Notes under the pieces: generated by a model
What the model was told of the DNA's origin: nothing
The model's input: only the letters and a program-made list of their open reading frames with translations
The model's database searches: none
Source of the DNA: Leptolyngbya sp. FACHB-60
GTDB taxonomy: Bacteria > Cyanobacteriota > Cyanobacteriia > Phormidesmidales > Phormidesmidaceae
Direction of reading: 5' to 3'
Length of the DNA stretch: 64,000 bases
NCBI RefSeq assembly: GCF_014695775.1
Contig: NZ_JACJOX010000068.1
Coordinates: 1 to 64,000, forward strand
Position numbers and translations under genes: made by a program
Part shown: positions 7,844-16,136 of the stretch, piece by piece
Layout of the letters: every line of letters starts with the position of its first letter
How positions within the stretch are numbered: position 1 is the stretch's first letter

Positions 7844-8797
7844 TTACAAATCGCCTAGACCCAACACATTTTGAAGAGCCCTCTGCACATCCTCGTCATT
7901 TAAAGATACATTTTTATCTTGCTCATCTTTGTATGTTGTAGTAAGTTCTAATCTCAATGCTTTGACGACTCGATCGGAGTCAAGCGCTTTCAACATGCGC
8001 TTTTTGCTGATGCAAGCTACTAGGTGGCTCTCATTCTCAAGATCGCCACCGAAGACAGCTTTAGAAGTCAGCAGATATAACTTTTCTGCGTCAACTTCGC
8101 TAACTCCATCTTCATCAAGTAAAGAAACATCGAATATCTCAATAAAGCGAGGATCTTTTCCAGGCTGAGGAATAACATGGTAAAGTCGCCAGATTTGGCC
8201 ATTTGTGACAACAGCCCATTCTGCTGAAAGGCTTGTAGCGTAGCCAGCAGCTTGGTCTCTTACATTGTTATTTAGTTTTGCCCTAATATTCTTACACTCA
8301 ATTACTAGAAAGATATGATCACCGCGTTTGAGGGCTATGTCAACTTTCCCTCCCAGTGTTCTAACCTCTGTATCAAGCTCGTTTTTGCTGTATCCCAGCA
8401 CATTCTCTAGGGCTTCAATGCACCATCTCCTCACTTCTTCTTCAGAGGCTTTTGGTGAGTTAGAGATTTCAACTAGTCGGGGGTGGAGGCGGCGAAACCC
8501 ATCACGAATGGAGTCTATAGTTTCTTGTCGAATTTCTGCTTTTGTGCGCCGCTTAATTGTCTTTGTACTGCTCTTATTATCTGACTCTTCTTCTGTGTTA
8601 GCAGCTTGAATAGAGACAACTTCAAGCGGAGTTGGCTCTACCAACTCCATCACAAATACGTTTCTACACTTTGGACATCTAACAGGTTTACCGATCTGGT
8701 TCTGATATTCGCTCTTAACCCTAAATCTGGTCTTGCAGTCGTCGCAGGACGTAAAACCTATATAGTTGTCAACAATGCTGGGGCTAATTGTAGTCAT
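7844..8797 (-). CDS. Zinc-ribbon plus PD-(D/E)XK (HSDR_N-like) nuclease-type protein
   Basis: 317 residues. An N-terminal zinc ribbon has Cys18-x2-Cys21 and Cys41-x2-Cys44. A basic linker (about 80-100) is followed by a helical segment and a nuclease core with Asp153 in GGKVDIAL and Glu167-Cys-Lys169 in VIECKN. This is the PD-(D/E)XK signature of type I restriction R-subunit N-terminal domains (HSDR_N). A beta-rich tail and a final helical region (residues 230-317) follow. No methylase, specificity or helicase subunit is nearby, so it is a solitary nuclease-like protein. The gene is visibly more AT-rich than its neighbours and has few HIP1 sites, suggesting acquisition. Role in defence or repair is only inferred. 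Confidence 0.75.
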   Translation of the reverse strand: MTTISPSIVDNYIGFTSCDDCKTRFRVKSEYQNQIGKPVRCPKCRNVFVMELVEPTPLEVVSIQAANTEEESDNKSSTKTIKRRTKAEIRQETIDSIRDGFRRLHPRLVEISNSPKASEEEVRRWCIEALENVLGYSKNELDTEVRTLGGKVDIALKRGDHIFLVIECKNIRAKLNNNVRDQAAGYATSLSAEWAVVTNGQIWRLYHVIPQPGKDPRFIEIFDVSLLDEDGVSEVDAEKLYLLTSKAVFGGDLENESHLVACISKKRMLKALDSDRVVKALRLELTTTYKDEQDKNVSLNDEDVQRALQNVLGLGDL

Positions 8798-9002
8798 AAC
8801 GTATGTGAGGGGGGCACTCGTGACTATGATTTAAATACTCAAAGCTCTGACAGATGAAAACTTACATCAGTCAGATTGAGTGTTCCCAAAATAAGTTAAG
8901 TACTTCACCTAAAAGTTACTGAGAGCTTCTAGGTATTGAATTATGAGTATCTAGCCACCTTCTACAATTAGAGGTGGGCGTTTTCCTAAAGGTTCCAAGC
9001 CA

Positions 9003-9458
9003 ATGACCGCTACTGCTGAACTCGCCACATTTGGGGCCGGATGCTTCTGGGGTGTAGAAGCCGCCTTTCGCAAACTCGACAACGTAATTGACACCTCCGT
9101 CGGCTACATGGGCGGCCACTTCGAAAACCCCTGCTACCTGGATGTGCTGTCGCGCATTACTGGCCACGCCGAGGTCTGCCAGGTGCAGTTCAACCCCACC
9201 GAGATTTCCTACGACGCACTGCTCGAAACCTTTTGGCGCATCCACGACCCCACCAGCCTCAATCGCCAGGGGGGCGATCGCGGCGAGCAATACCGTTCCG
9301 TGATTTTTTACCACACCCCAGAGCAGGGCAAAGTTGCCCGCCAGGCCAAAAACAAGCTGCAAGACTCAGGCCACTACCCCAAGCCTATCGTCACCCAAAT
9401 TGAACCCGCTGGCGCTTACTGGCTCGCCTCAGAAGAACACCAGCGATACTTTGGTTAG
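9003..9458 (+). CDS. msrA: Peptide methionine sulfoxide reductase A
   Basis: 151 residues. The G-C-F-W-G active-site motif (Cys14), a GYMGG turn, Y-x-x-V-L-S-x-x-T-G-H-A-E and HDPTSLNRQG-D-x-G-x-Q-Y-R-S are all present. It repairs S-epimers of oxidised methionine. No cysteine lies in the C-terminal half (the others are at about 44 and 59), so it lacks the usual C-terminal resolving cysteines and may be recycled differently. It is slightly short at the C-terminus compared with most MsrA. The following toxin gene converges 11 bp away. Confidence 0.95.
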   Translation: MTATAELATFGAGCFWGVEAAFRKLDNVIDTSVGYMGGHFENPCYLDVLSRITGHAEVCQVQFNPTEISYDALLETFWRIHDPTSLNRQGGDRGEQYRSVIFYHTPEQGKVARQAKNKLQDSGHYPKPIVTQIEPAGAYWLASEEHQRYFG

Positions 9459-9469
9459 CTGTTGTCGCC

Positions 9470-9808
9470 TTACTCTGTAAGCAAAAGCATCAGCAAATCC
9501 TTCAGTGACTCACTGTCTGATGAAGCAAGATTGCCCAATTGCCGAATCACCAAGTCTTTTTGAATTGTCGTAATCACAGGCTTGATAACTGAAAGCTTAA
9601 GCAGTCCTGCCGTTTGCCAGTCAGTGATCATCATCTCACCGAACAATAAAGGTGTTCGCACTTGGCTAGTTACCGCGATGAGAATGAGATCGGGGCGAGC
9701 TGTGTTGTAGTCTTGTGAGCTGATGACAACTGATGGCCTTTTCTTTTGAGCGTTCTGGTTAGTAAAAGGAAACGGCACCAGCACCACCTGGCCGAAATCA
9801 AAGGTCAT
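9470..9808 (-). CDS. PemK/MazF-family toxin
   Basis: 112 residues from the ATG at 9808. The N-terminal FDFGQVVLVPFPFTNQ...KKRPSVV is the typical PemK/MazF beta-barrel start, followed by ILIAVTSQ and a C-terminal helix pair. Members are mRNA interferases that cleave specific triplets or longer sites. Upstream in-frame codons (to 9922) overlap the antitoxin gene and are not needed. The start overlaps the last 11 nt of the antitoxin gene, as expected for a translationally coupled TA pair. Confidence 0.85.
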   Translation of the reverse strand: MTFDFGQVVLVPFPFTNQNAQKKRPSVVISSQDYNTARPDLILIAVTSQVRTPLLFGEMMITDWQTAGLLKLSVIKPVITTIQKDLVIRQLGNLASSDSESLKDLLMLLLTE

Positions 9809-10007
9809 CGTAAGCGGCATCCTCTGGGTTATCCCAGACCTGAGCCAACGACGGCTCAGACGCTTGGGCGGAGGCGGCAACCAACTGTCTATCTGAATAG
9901 CGCTGACTGAGAAAATCAACAAAATCCTCTACCTCAGCAATCTGCAAAGGAGAGAACTGACGAATCTTGTCGAGCAGTTGCCTTTCTTGCTCAGATAACG
10001 CTTGCAT
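9798..10007 (-). CDS. DUF2281-like antitoxin partner of the PemK toxin
   Basis: 69 residues: an N-terminal helix with Q-I-A-E-V-E-D-F-V-D-F-L, a variable linker, and an acidic tail V-W-D-N-P-E-D-A-A-Y-D-D-L. This pattern is common in cyanobacterial antitoxins encoded immediately upstream of PemK-type toxins. The acidic tail probably wraps the toxin. First gene of the two-gene operon. Confidence 0.8.
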   Translation of the reverse strand: MQALSEQERQLLDKIRQFSPLQIAEVEDFVDFLSQRYSDRQLVAASAQASEPSLAQVWDNPEDAAYDDL

Positions 10008-10069
10008 AGGCTTCCCTACGGCATTGTTTGCGGGTATAACACCAGTGTAACCTCGTATTAATCAGCGCT

Positions 10070-11029
10070 TTATCCCTGCTCGACCCAGGCAATTACCTGA
10101 TCGCCCAGGCGCACATCGTTAAGGCGATCGATTTCGCGAATGCCCGTGGGGCTGGTGACATTGACCTCGGTGAGGTAGCCACCAATCACATCAATGCCCA
10201 CAAAGTAGAGGCCGTCACGAATCAGAGTGGGGGCTAGCTGACGGCAGATATCAAGTTCGCGTTCCGTAATATCGACCTGAGCAACCCGCCCACCCACTGC
10301 CATGTTGCCGCGAAACTCGCTGCCGGTAGGGATGCGGTTGACCGCGCCAATGGGCTCACCATTGAGCATAATAATCCGCTTGTCGCCGTCTTTAGCAGCG
10401 GGCAGGTAGGTCTGCACCATCACCGGCTCTTTGCCCTGCTGGGTGCTGATTTCAACCATGGAGTTGAGGTTGCGATCGCCCGCCTGCAAAAACAGAATTC
10501 CCTCCCCAGCCTTGCCCCCCAGAGGCTTGAGCACCGCCGAGCCCCACCGCTCCACCGTCTCGCGAATCACCGCCTTACTCTGGCTAACGATAGTTTCAGG
10601 AATCGCCTCAGTAAATTGCAGGGCATACATTTTCTCGTTGGCGGCCCGCAGCCCCTTGGGCGAATTAATCACACGGGTTTTGGCCGGGTCAATGTAGTCG
10701 AGAATGTAAGTGGCGTAGAGGTAGGGCACCGTCACCGGCGGGTCGGTGCGCATAAACACCGCGTCCATCTCTTCTAGCGGCAGCTGTACTGCTTCACCCA
10801 CTTCAAACCAGGGGTTAGCTGCCGCCCAAAGCCCATCCACTAGGTCTACGGGGGTGAGCTTCACCGGCTGCATGAGTGCCAGGGCTTTGCCCGCCACCAC
10901 ACTGAGGGCGTTAGCCGCTGTAATCCACACCTCATGGCCGCGCTGCTGGGCCGCTTCCATCAGGGCAACGCTAGTGTCGTGGCCGGGGTCGAGGCGGTGG
11001 ATGGGGTCGATAATGAAGGCAACTTTCAC
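10070..11029 (-). CDS. gshB: Glutathione synthetase
   Basis: 319 residues, the normal bacterial GshB length. It starts MKVAFIIDPI with the N-terminal substrate domain (MRTDPPV at about 92-98, NSP.GLRAANEK.Y). The ATP-grasp domain follows (KPLGGKAGEGI, VQTYLPA...GDKRI, NVTSPTGIREI at the C-terminus with Mg ligands). It joins glycine to gamma-glutamylcysteine in the cytosol. It stands beside ridA on the same strand (gap 75 bp), with no gshA in view. Confidence 0.96.
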   Translation of the reverse strand: MKVAFIIDPIHRLDPGHDTSVALMEAAQQRGHEVWITAANALSVVAGKALALMQPVKLTPVDLVDGLWAAANPWFEVGEAVQLPLEEMDAVFMRTDPPVTVPYLYATYILDYIDPAKTRVINSPKGLRAANEKMYALQFTEAIPETIVSQSKAVIRETVERWGSAVLKPLGGKAGEGILFLQAGDRNLNSMVEISTQQGKEPVMVQTYLPAAKDGDKRIIMLNGEPIGAVNRIPTGSEFRGNMAVGGRVAQVDITERELDICRQLAPTLIRDGLYFVGIDVIGGYLTEVNVTSPTGIREIDRLNDVRLGDQVIAWVEQG

Positions 11030-11104
11030 AGGCGATGCTCAATACTCCAAGTAGAGTTCTAGCATCCCACGCACCGGTTAAGTGTGAGACAGCGCTGAGC
11101 AGGG

Positions 11105-11494
11105 CTACAGAACCGCAATGCATTCAATCTCAACATCGACATCCTTAGGCAGGCGCGCCACCTCAACACAGGCCCGAGCTGGGGCATGGTCACCGCCAAA
11201 ATACTTAGCGTAAATCTCATTGACGGCCCCAAAGTCGCCCATGTCTTTGAGAAACACCGAAGTTTTTACCACGTTGTCAAAGCCGGCTCCGGCGGCGGTC
11301 AAAATCGCTGCCAAGTTGGCGATCACCTGCTCGGTTTGGGCGACGACATCCCCCTCACCCACCAACTGCCCTGTGGCCGGATCGAGAGCAATTTGGCCAG
11401 AGACGAAGAGCATTTGCCCGCTCACGGCCACGGCCTGGTTGTAGGGACCAACGGGGGCGGGGGCGGCGGGGGTGTTGATGATGGTGCGCTGCAT
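11105..11494 (-). CDS. RidA/YjgF family reactive-intermediate deaminase
   Basis: 129 residues spanning one RidA domain: APAPVGPYNQAV near the N-terminus, FVSGQI, the Q-T..V..N..AIL helix, KTSVFL.D, and the signature P-A-R-A-C-V-E-V-x-x-L-P with the Arg that binds 2-enamine carboxylates. It hydrolyses enamine/imine by-products of PLP enzymes such as threonine dehydratase. The start codon abuts a G-rich tandem repeat. A direct link to ilvC or the decarboxylase nearby is not shown. Confidence 0.93.
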   Translation of the reverse strand: MQRTIINTPAAPAPVGPYNQAVAVSGQMLFVSGQIALDPATGQLVGEGDVVAQTEQVIANLAAILTAAGAGFDNVVKTSVFLKDMGDFGAVNEIYAKYFGGDHAPARACVEVARLPKDVDVEIECIAVL

Positions 11495-11520
11495 GGGGAG
11501 AGGGGTAAGGGGTAGGGGGT

Positions 11521-11589
11521 GGATGGGTGAGGGGTAAGGGGGTGGATGGGTGAGGGGTAAGGGGGTGGATGGGTGAGGGGTAGGGGCTG
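11521..11589. repeat. 23-bp G-rich tandem repeat, about three copies
   Basis: The unit GGATGGGTGAGGGGTAAGG plus GGGT starts at 11521, 11544 and 11567; the last copy is incomplete. A degenerate half-unit precedes it at about 11501-11520. The plus strand is nearly pure purine with many GGG/GGGG runs, so G-quadruplex formation is possible. It fills the space between ridA and the Nudix gene, both on the minus strand. Confidence 0.75.
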
Positions 11590-11615
11590 TATCCGTACTC
11601 CTTATTTCCCACTCC

Positions 11616-12065
11616 CTACTTCTCTAGGTCGCTGCCAAAGCGGGGTCGTTGGCCGTAAAAGCGGTACTGCCAATAATCTCGCAAAATGCGATCGTGATCA
11701 AAGCAGAGATTTTGCGGCACCTCCCATGGTGTGACGATGGCGGCGGTTTTGGCGTCGTCACCGGCGACGGGGTGGGCAGTGGCAGTGGCCAGAAACACAA
11801 CGCTAAGGGTGTGCTGGCGGGGGTCGCGATCGGGGTCGGAGTAAACGGCGAGCTGTTCGATCAGGGTGACGGTGAGGCCGGTTTCTTCCTGTGCTTCGCG
11901 GCGGGCGGCGGTTTCAACGCTTTCGCCATAGTCGACAAAGCCGCCGGGGAGGGCCCAGCCGAAGGGTTCGTGGTGGCGCTCAATTAGCACGATGGGGCGG
12001 TGGGGGTGGTGCAGCAGCTCGATAATGATGTCAACGGTGGGGGTAGGGTTGCGATAGGTGGTCAT
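11616..12065 (-). CDS. Nudix hydrolase
   Basis: 149 residues from ATG 12065; the frame extends 10 codons upstream. The Nudix box runs from G-G-F-V-D-Y-G-E through R-E-A-Q-E-E-T-G-L, about residues 41-64, matching G-x5-E-x7-R-E-x2-E-E-x-G. It is preceded by FGWALPGG, typical of ADP-ribose/NADH-type pyrophosphatases. A C-terminal R-D-Y-W-x-Y motif follows. The physiological nucleotide is not deducible. Confidence 0.88.
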   Translation of the reverse strand: MTTYRNPTPTVDIIIELLHHPHRPIVLIERHHEPFGWALPGGFVDYGESVETAARREAQEETGLTVTLIEQLAVYSDPDRDPRQHTLSVVFLATATAHPVAGDDAKTAAIVTPWEVPQNLCFDHDRILRDYWQYRFYGQRPRFGSDLEK

Positions 12066-12170
12066 AGGGGACTTTATAGGAAATTCCTGAAACAAAAATA
12101 ACTCTTAGGACAGCCGACTCGTCTTGGTAGGCCATGTTAGAGTCCAACTGAAATTTAAGCCGAGCTAACT

Positions 12171-13682
12171 ATGCCCTTTCCCAGAGCCAGCGGCATTTTG
12201 CTGCATCCTACGTCGCTGCCCGGTCGGTTTGGTATTGGCGACCTCGGGCCTGAAGCCTACCGATTTGTAGATTTTTTGGCGTCGACTCGCCAACATCTCT
12301 GGCAGGTGCTGCCGCTGGGGCCGACTGGTCACGGCAACTCGCCCTATCTCTGCTACTCGGCGATGGCGGGCAACCCTCTGCTAATCAGCCTCGAAGAGCT
12401 GTGCAATCGCTCTCTACTCTACCCTGACGAACTGCATGAATTAGAGCATTTTTCTCCCCACCAGATTGACTTTGACCGGGTGATTCCGATCAAGACCGAG
12501 CTGTTGAAGCGGGCGGCCAGCCGCTTTGACGAGGTGGCCTCAGATGAAGACCGAGCTGCCCTGGCTCAGTTCAGCGAAGAGTGCCACTTTTGGGTGGATG
12601 AATTTGCCTTTTTTATGGCGCTTAAAAATGCCCACGGCGGTGCGGGCTGGACGGAATGGCCCAGCGACATCGCCCGACGCGAACCCGAGGCGATGGCCGC
12701 CTGGCGGGAGAAATTAGCCGGCGATATTTTTTCCCACAAGTTCTTGCAGTTTGAGTTTCATCGCCAGTGGCAGTCGCTGCGGCAGTATGCCCGCGATCGC
12801 CAGATTCAAATTATTGGCGACATTCCCATTTACGTGGCCCACGATAGCGTCGATGTGTGGGCCTATCCCGACAACTTTAAGCTTGACCCAGAAACCTTAG
12901 CTCCGGCGCAGATGGCCGGGGTGCCGCCCGACTATTTCAGCGAAACTGGGCAGCTCTGGGGCAACCCCACCTACAACTGGGATGTGCTGAAAGAGCAAGG
13001 CTTTAACTGGTGGATTCAGCGTGTCAAGGCGCTGCTGAGCTACGTTGACATCATTCGGGTTGACCACTTCCGGGGGTTGCAGGCTTTCTGGGGCGTGCCC
13101 GCCGGCGAAACCACCGCCATCAACGGGGAATGGATCGAAGCCCCAGGTACAGAGCTGTTCGAAGCCGTGCGCGAAACCTTTGGCAAACTGCCTGTCATGG
13201 CTGAGGATTTGGGGATGATTACCCCAGAGGTCGAGGCCCTGCGGGACGAGTTTGAGTTTCCGGGCATGAAAATTTTGCACTTCGCCTTTGGCGGCGGCAG
13301 CGATAATCCCTACTTGCCCTTTAACTATGTCGAGAACAGCGTGGTCTACACCGGCACCCACGACAACGACACCACGATTGGCTGGTTTGAAAAAATGCCC
13401 GACCACGAGCGCGATTCCCTCCAGCATTACCTCGGCTGCATCAGCCCCGAAGGCATTCACTGGTCGCTGATTCGCCTAGCGCTGCTGTCGATTTCTAACC
13501 AGGCGATTATTCCCCTACAAGATGTGCTGGGCTACGGCAGCGACTGCCGCATGAACACCCCCGGCCGGTCTGACGGCAACTGGGGCTGGCGCTACGAGGC
13601 CAAAGTCATAACGGATGAGGTGAGCAATCGCCTGCGATCGCTCACCGAACTCTCCAACCGAGCCACAGCCTCGACGGATTAG
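12171..13682 (+). CDS. malQ: 4-alpha-glucanotransferase (amylomaltase, GH77)
   Basis: 503 residues, the normal length for the short GH77 form. The N-terminal GILLHPTSLPG.FGIGDLG is diagnostic. The catalytic residues are visible: nucleophile Asp298 in RVDHFRG, acid/base Glu345 in MAEDLG and Asp398 in GTHDNDT. Q-L-W-G-N-P-x-Y-x-W at about 261-270 is also conserved. It transfers glucan chains during glycogen breakdown and maltodextrin recycling. Ends before an inverted repeat that separates it from the convergent CBS gene. Confidence 0.97.
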   Translation: MPFPRASGILLHPTSLPGRFGIGDLGPEAYRFVDFLASTRQHLWQVLPLGPTGHGNSPYLCYSAMAGNPLLISLEELCNRSLLYPDELHELEHFSPHQIDFDRVIPIKTELLKRAASRFDEVASDEDRAALAQFSEECHFWVDEFAFFMALKNAHGGAGWTEWPSDIARREPEAMAAWREKLAGDIFSHKFLQFEFHRQWQSLRQYARDRQIQIIGDIPIYVAHDSVDVWAYPDNFKLDPETLAPAQMAGVPPDYFSETGQLWGNPTYNWDVLKEQGFNWWIQRVKALLSYVDIIRVDHFRGLQAFWGVPAGETTAINGEWIEAPGTELFEAVRETFGKLPVMAEDLGMITPEVEALRDEFEFPGMKILHFAFGGGSDNPYLPFNYVENSVVYTGTHDNDTTIGWFEKMPDHERDSLQHYLGCISPEGIHWSLIRLALLSISNQAIIPLQDVLGYGSDCRMNTPGRSDGNWGWRYEAKVITDEVSNRLRSLTELSNRATASTD

Positions 13683-13697
13683 CGCTAAGCGTGAGTC

Positions 13698-13779
13698 AGA
13701 AGATAGGGAGATGAGGAGGGTGAGGAGAGCTAGAAGTCTATTCAACCAGTCTCTTCCCCGTCTCATCTCCCTATCTTCT
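13698..13779. terminator. Long inverted repeat between convergent malQ and CBS genes
   Basis: AGAAGATAGGGAGATGA (13698-13714) is perfectly complementary to 13763-13779, with a 48-bp purine-rich loop. Its position in a 102-bp convergent gap fits a bidirectional transcription end. The purine-arm composition is shared with the tracts at 49923 and 61529. Confidence 0.55.
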
Positions 13780-13784
13780 TCTAT

Positions 13785-14183
13785 CTAACGCCTCAAGGCT
13801 GGTGCCGACATGCCCCGCATAAAAATATCGGTGACCGAAATCACCCCTAGCAAGCGCCCGTCTTGAACCACGGGGGCGCGCTGCACACTGGTGTCAGACA
13901 ACACCTGGGAAGCTTCCTGAATGGTGAGGTTAGGGGCCAGAGAAATGCAGGGCTGACGCATAATGTCTTGGACCAGCACCTTTTTAGGATTGTGGCCCCG
14001 CGCCACCACGGTGTAGACAATATCGCGCTCGGTCACCATGCCAAAAGGCATATCTTGACTGCGGTGCTCGACTAGGAGCGCCCGAATCTGTCGCTGCTGC
14101 ATCAGGTCAATGGCATCGGCGACGGTGGCACCGCTGGCGATGGTAGTGACGTTAGGGGTCATGATGTCGGCCACGGTCAGCAT
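13785..14183 (-). CDS. CBS-domain pair protein
   Basis: 132 residues from ATG 14183, which has TGGAGAG upstream; the frame is open to 14243. Two CBS motifs are present: MLTVADIMTPNVTTI...D.M....IRALLV...G.VTERDI (about 1-65), then V.DIM..P.ISL....I.EA...L.D..V.R.PVV..G.LLGVISVTDI (70-128). Stand-alone CBS pairs bind adenosine nucleotides and regulate partner proteins; the partner is unknown. Confidence 0.88.
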   Translation of the reverse strand: MLTVADIMTPNVTTIASGATVADAIDLMQQRQIRALLVEHRSQDMPFGMVTERDIVYTVVARGHNPKKVLVQDIMRQPCISLAPNLTIQEASQVLSDTSVQRAPVVQDGRLLGVISVTDIFMRGMSAPALRR

Positions 14184-14446
14184 AGGACTCTCCAGGAAAC
14201 GAATGGGGTAAGGGCTACAACCGCGCATTACAGAGGCCTGCACGCCACGGGCAGGCCTTTGTCTGAACCCATAAACCGGCTAACAAGTTGCGGTCTGAAA
14301 GATCAAAAATCTGGCTGCTGGGGAAGCTTCCTCAGCGCTGTGATTCGGTTTGCAGCAATCTCTCCTATGGTGACCTCTAGAGCTGGGATCACGGGTTGTA
14401 TTTGTAGCTTTTCTTTAGATTGCCAAGGATTGGCAGTTACAAATTC

Positions 14447-14992
14447 TTAAAGTTTTGGCTTAAACGGCAGTGACACCCGCTGCCGCCGTCGGTGTAAGCA
14501 GGTTAGCGCGCCGCCAGCAATGGGCACCAGGGGCATCAGAGCAAGCCAAATGGCGGGGGGAGGCGGGTTGGGCTGAGCCACAACCAGGGGAGTAAAGGTG
14601 ACTAAATTGGCGGTGAGAAGCGGCGGTGGTAGGGTCGCCGCTCGCTGTGCTGCCTCTAGGGCACGCCAGGTTTGCGGGCCAGCGATGCCATCGACGACCA
14701 AGCCTTGCTGCGCCTGTAGCGATCGCACCGCTGCGGCGGTATCGGGGCCATAGTGGCCATTCACCACTCCAGAAAACAGCCCTAAATTTGCCAGCTCCGT
14801 CTGAAGCTGATTGACCAACGGACCCCTGTCTTCGGTTTGTAGCAGGGGAGCAGGGTCGGCGGGCTGCTGGGCAGTCGGCGGAACAGGCTGGGCTAAACCA
14901 GAGGCGAGGGGGGCGAGTCCTCCTAGGGCCAGCAGGCTGACTAGCAGCCGTCGGCGGCCGTGGTGCAAAGTTGTCGTTCTTCGGGTGATCAT
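14447..14992 (-). CDS. Secreted peptidoglycan-binding domain protein
   Basis: 181 residues. It has a basic N-terminus and a hydrophobic signal segment (about 15-34) with an A-x-A-like cleavage region. A PG_binding_1 domain spans about 55-115 (L..GLFSG..NG.YGP.T..AV...Q...GL..DGI.G..TW). A Pro-rich linker leads to a C-terminal hydrophobic segment (about 145-165) followed by basic residues, a likely membrane anchor. It probably binds cell-wall glycan at the cell envelope. It starts 6 bp after the AEC transporter gene, so the two probably share a transcript. Confidence 0.8.
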   Translation of the reverse strand: MITRRTTTLHHGRRRLLVSLLALGGLAPLASGLAQPVPPTAQQPADPAPLLQTEDRGPLVNQLQTELANLGLFSGVVNGHYGPDTAAAVRSLQAQQGLVVDGIAGPQTWRALEAAQRAATLPPPLLTANLVTFTPLVVAQPNPPPPAIWLALMPLVPIAGGALTCLHRRRQRVSLPFKPKL

Positions 14993-14998
14993 TGGTCG

Positions 14999-15970
14999 TC
15001 ACTCCCCAGAAAATGCCCACAGCCAGAGGGGCAGGGTAAACAGCAAGCTGGCCGAACTGAGCCCCACACAGGTGACCGACAGATCGCGATCGAGGTCGTA
15101 GGCCTCGGCCAGCACCAGGTTAGAAAAGGCGCAGGGCATGCCTGCCTGCAAAATCATCACCAATCGAGGCGGACCGTCTATGCCCAAGACGGTGAGGCCT
15201 AACCCCACCGCCAGGGGCAGCACCAGCATCTTAATCCCCACGGCTATGGTGGCCCGATGCAGGTGCTGCCACGAGCTGAGCTGCTGAATGCGCAGCCCCA
15301 TTAGCACTAGCGACAGCACTACAATAGCCCAGGCAAACCGATAAAGGGCCAGGTCGAGCCAGGCGGGCAGGGCGATCGCCTTCAGACCCAGACCCAGACC
15401 AAAGGCCAGAATAATCGGATTTTGCACCACCGCCCGTAGCCTGGTTGACCATTGCCGCTGCCAGGACTGCGACGAGCTGCGACTTTGCCCCCCCATTTCT
15501 GAAGCTAAAATCGCCCCCAGCCCGTAGGAGCCCAGCAGCGTGCCCAGAGCATCGTAGAACAGTGCCCAGCCAAAGACACCCACCCCCAGTTGGGGCAGTA
15601 GCAGCACCACGGGATAGCCAATGTAGCCGGTGTTGCCCAGCATCGCCGCCAGGGAAAAGCTGCCCTGGGTAGGCCGCGCCCACGGCTTCTGATCGGCGCG
15701 AATCCACAGGCGACTGCACAGCAGCCCTAGCAAAATAGCGGCCCAGGCGACCACCGGAGCTAGGTACAGGTTGCCCGACAGGTCGGCGCGGCGCATAAAC
15801 CCCACAATGCTGAGAGGAATGCCCAACCAAAACAAAAACCGCCCCAGGCGCAGGGGCACCTGCTGATACAGCCCTTGGGCTGTCTCTTGGTGAGGGGTAA
15901 ACCGGTACAGCAACGCCCCCAGGCCAATTCCAGCGCAGATGCCAGCTCCAATTGGCCCATATAGGCGCAT
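14999..15970 (-). CDS. AEC (auxin efflux carrier) family transporter
   Basis: 323 residues from ATG 15970, which has GAGGT 8-9 nt upstream; the frame extends to 16138 but without support. About ten hydrophobic segments form two inverted halves. AMLGNTGYIGYPV (first half) and LQAGMPCAFSNLVLAEAYDLD (second half) correspond to the conserved crossover regions of AEC carriers. The transported substrate is unknown; bacterial members move malate, malonate or other anions. First gene of a pair with the peptidoglycan-binding protein. Confidence 0.85.
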   Translation of the reverse strand: MRLYGPIGAGICAGIGLGALLYRFTPHQETAQGLYQQVPLRLGRFLFWLGIPLSIVGFMRRADLSGNLYLAPVVAWAAILLGLLCSRLWIRADQKPWARPTQGSFSLAAMLGNTGYIGYPVVLLLPQLGVGVFGWALFYDALGTLLGSYGLGAILASEMGGQSRSSSQSWQRQWSTRLRAVVQNPIILAFGLGLGLKAIALPAWLDLALYRFAWAIVVLSLVLMGLRIQQLSSWQHLHRATIAVGIKMLVLPLAVGLGLTVLGIDGPPRLVMILQAGMPCAFSNLVLAEAYDLDRDLSVTCVGLSSASLLFTLPLWLWAFSGE

Positions 15971-16136
15971 CAATACCTCAAGCGGTGGCAAAACAGCAGC
16001 CCTCCCATACCTTGCACTGCGATTGTGACAGGCGAGGCCGGAGTTGGGTATAGCCATCGCTACTCCGGCCGAGAAGTTGTAACCGCATCGCCGCCAAGGG
16101 CCATAATGGGTAGAGCTTTGCCGGAAGCGAGTGACC

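Noticed and set aside
12897..13460. 187-aa minus-strand frame inside malQ
   Set aside because: Shadow of a strongly coding plus-strand gene with catalytic motifs intact; no RBS or family match.
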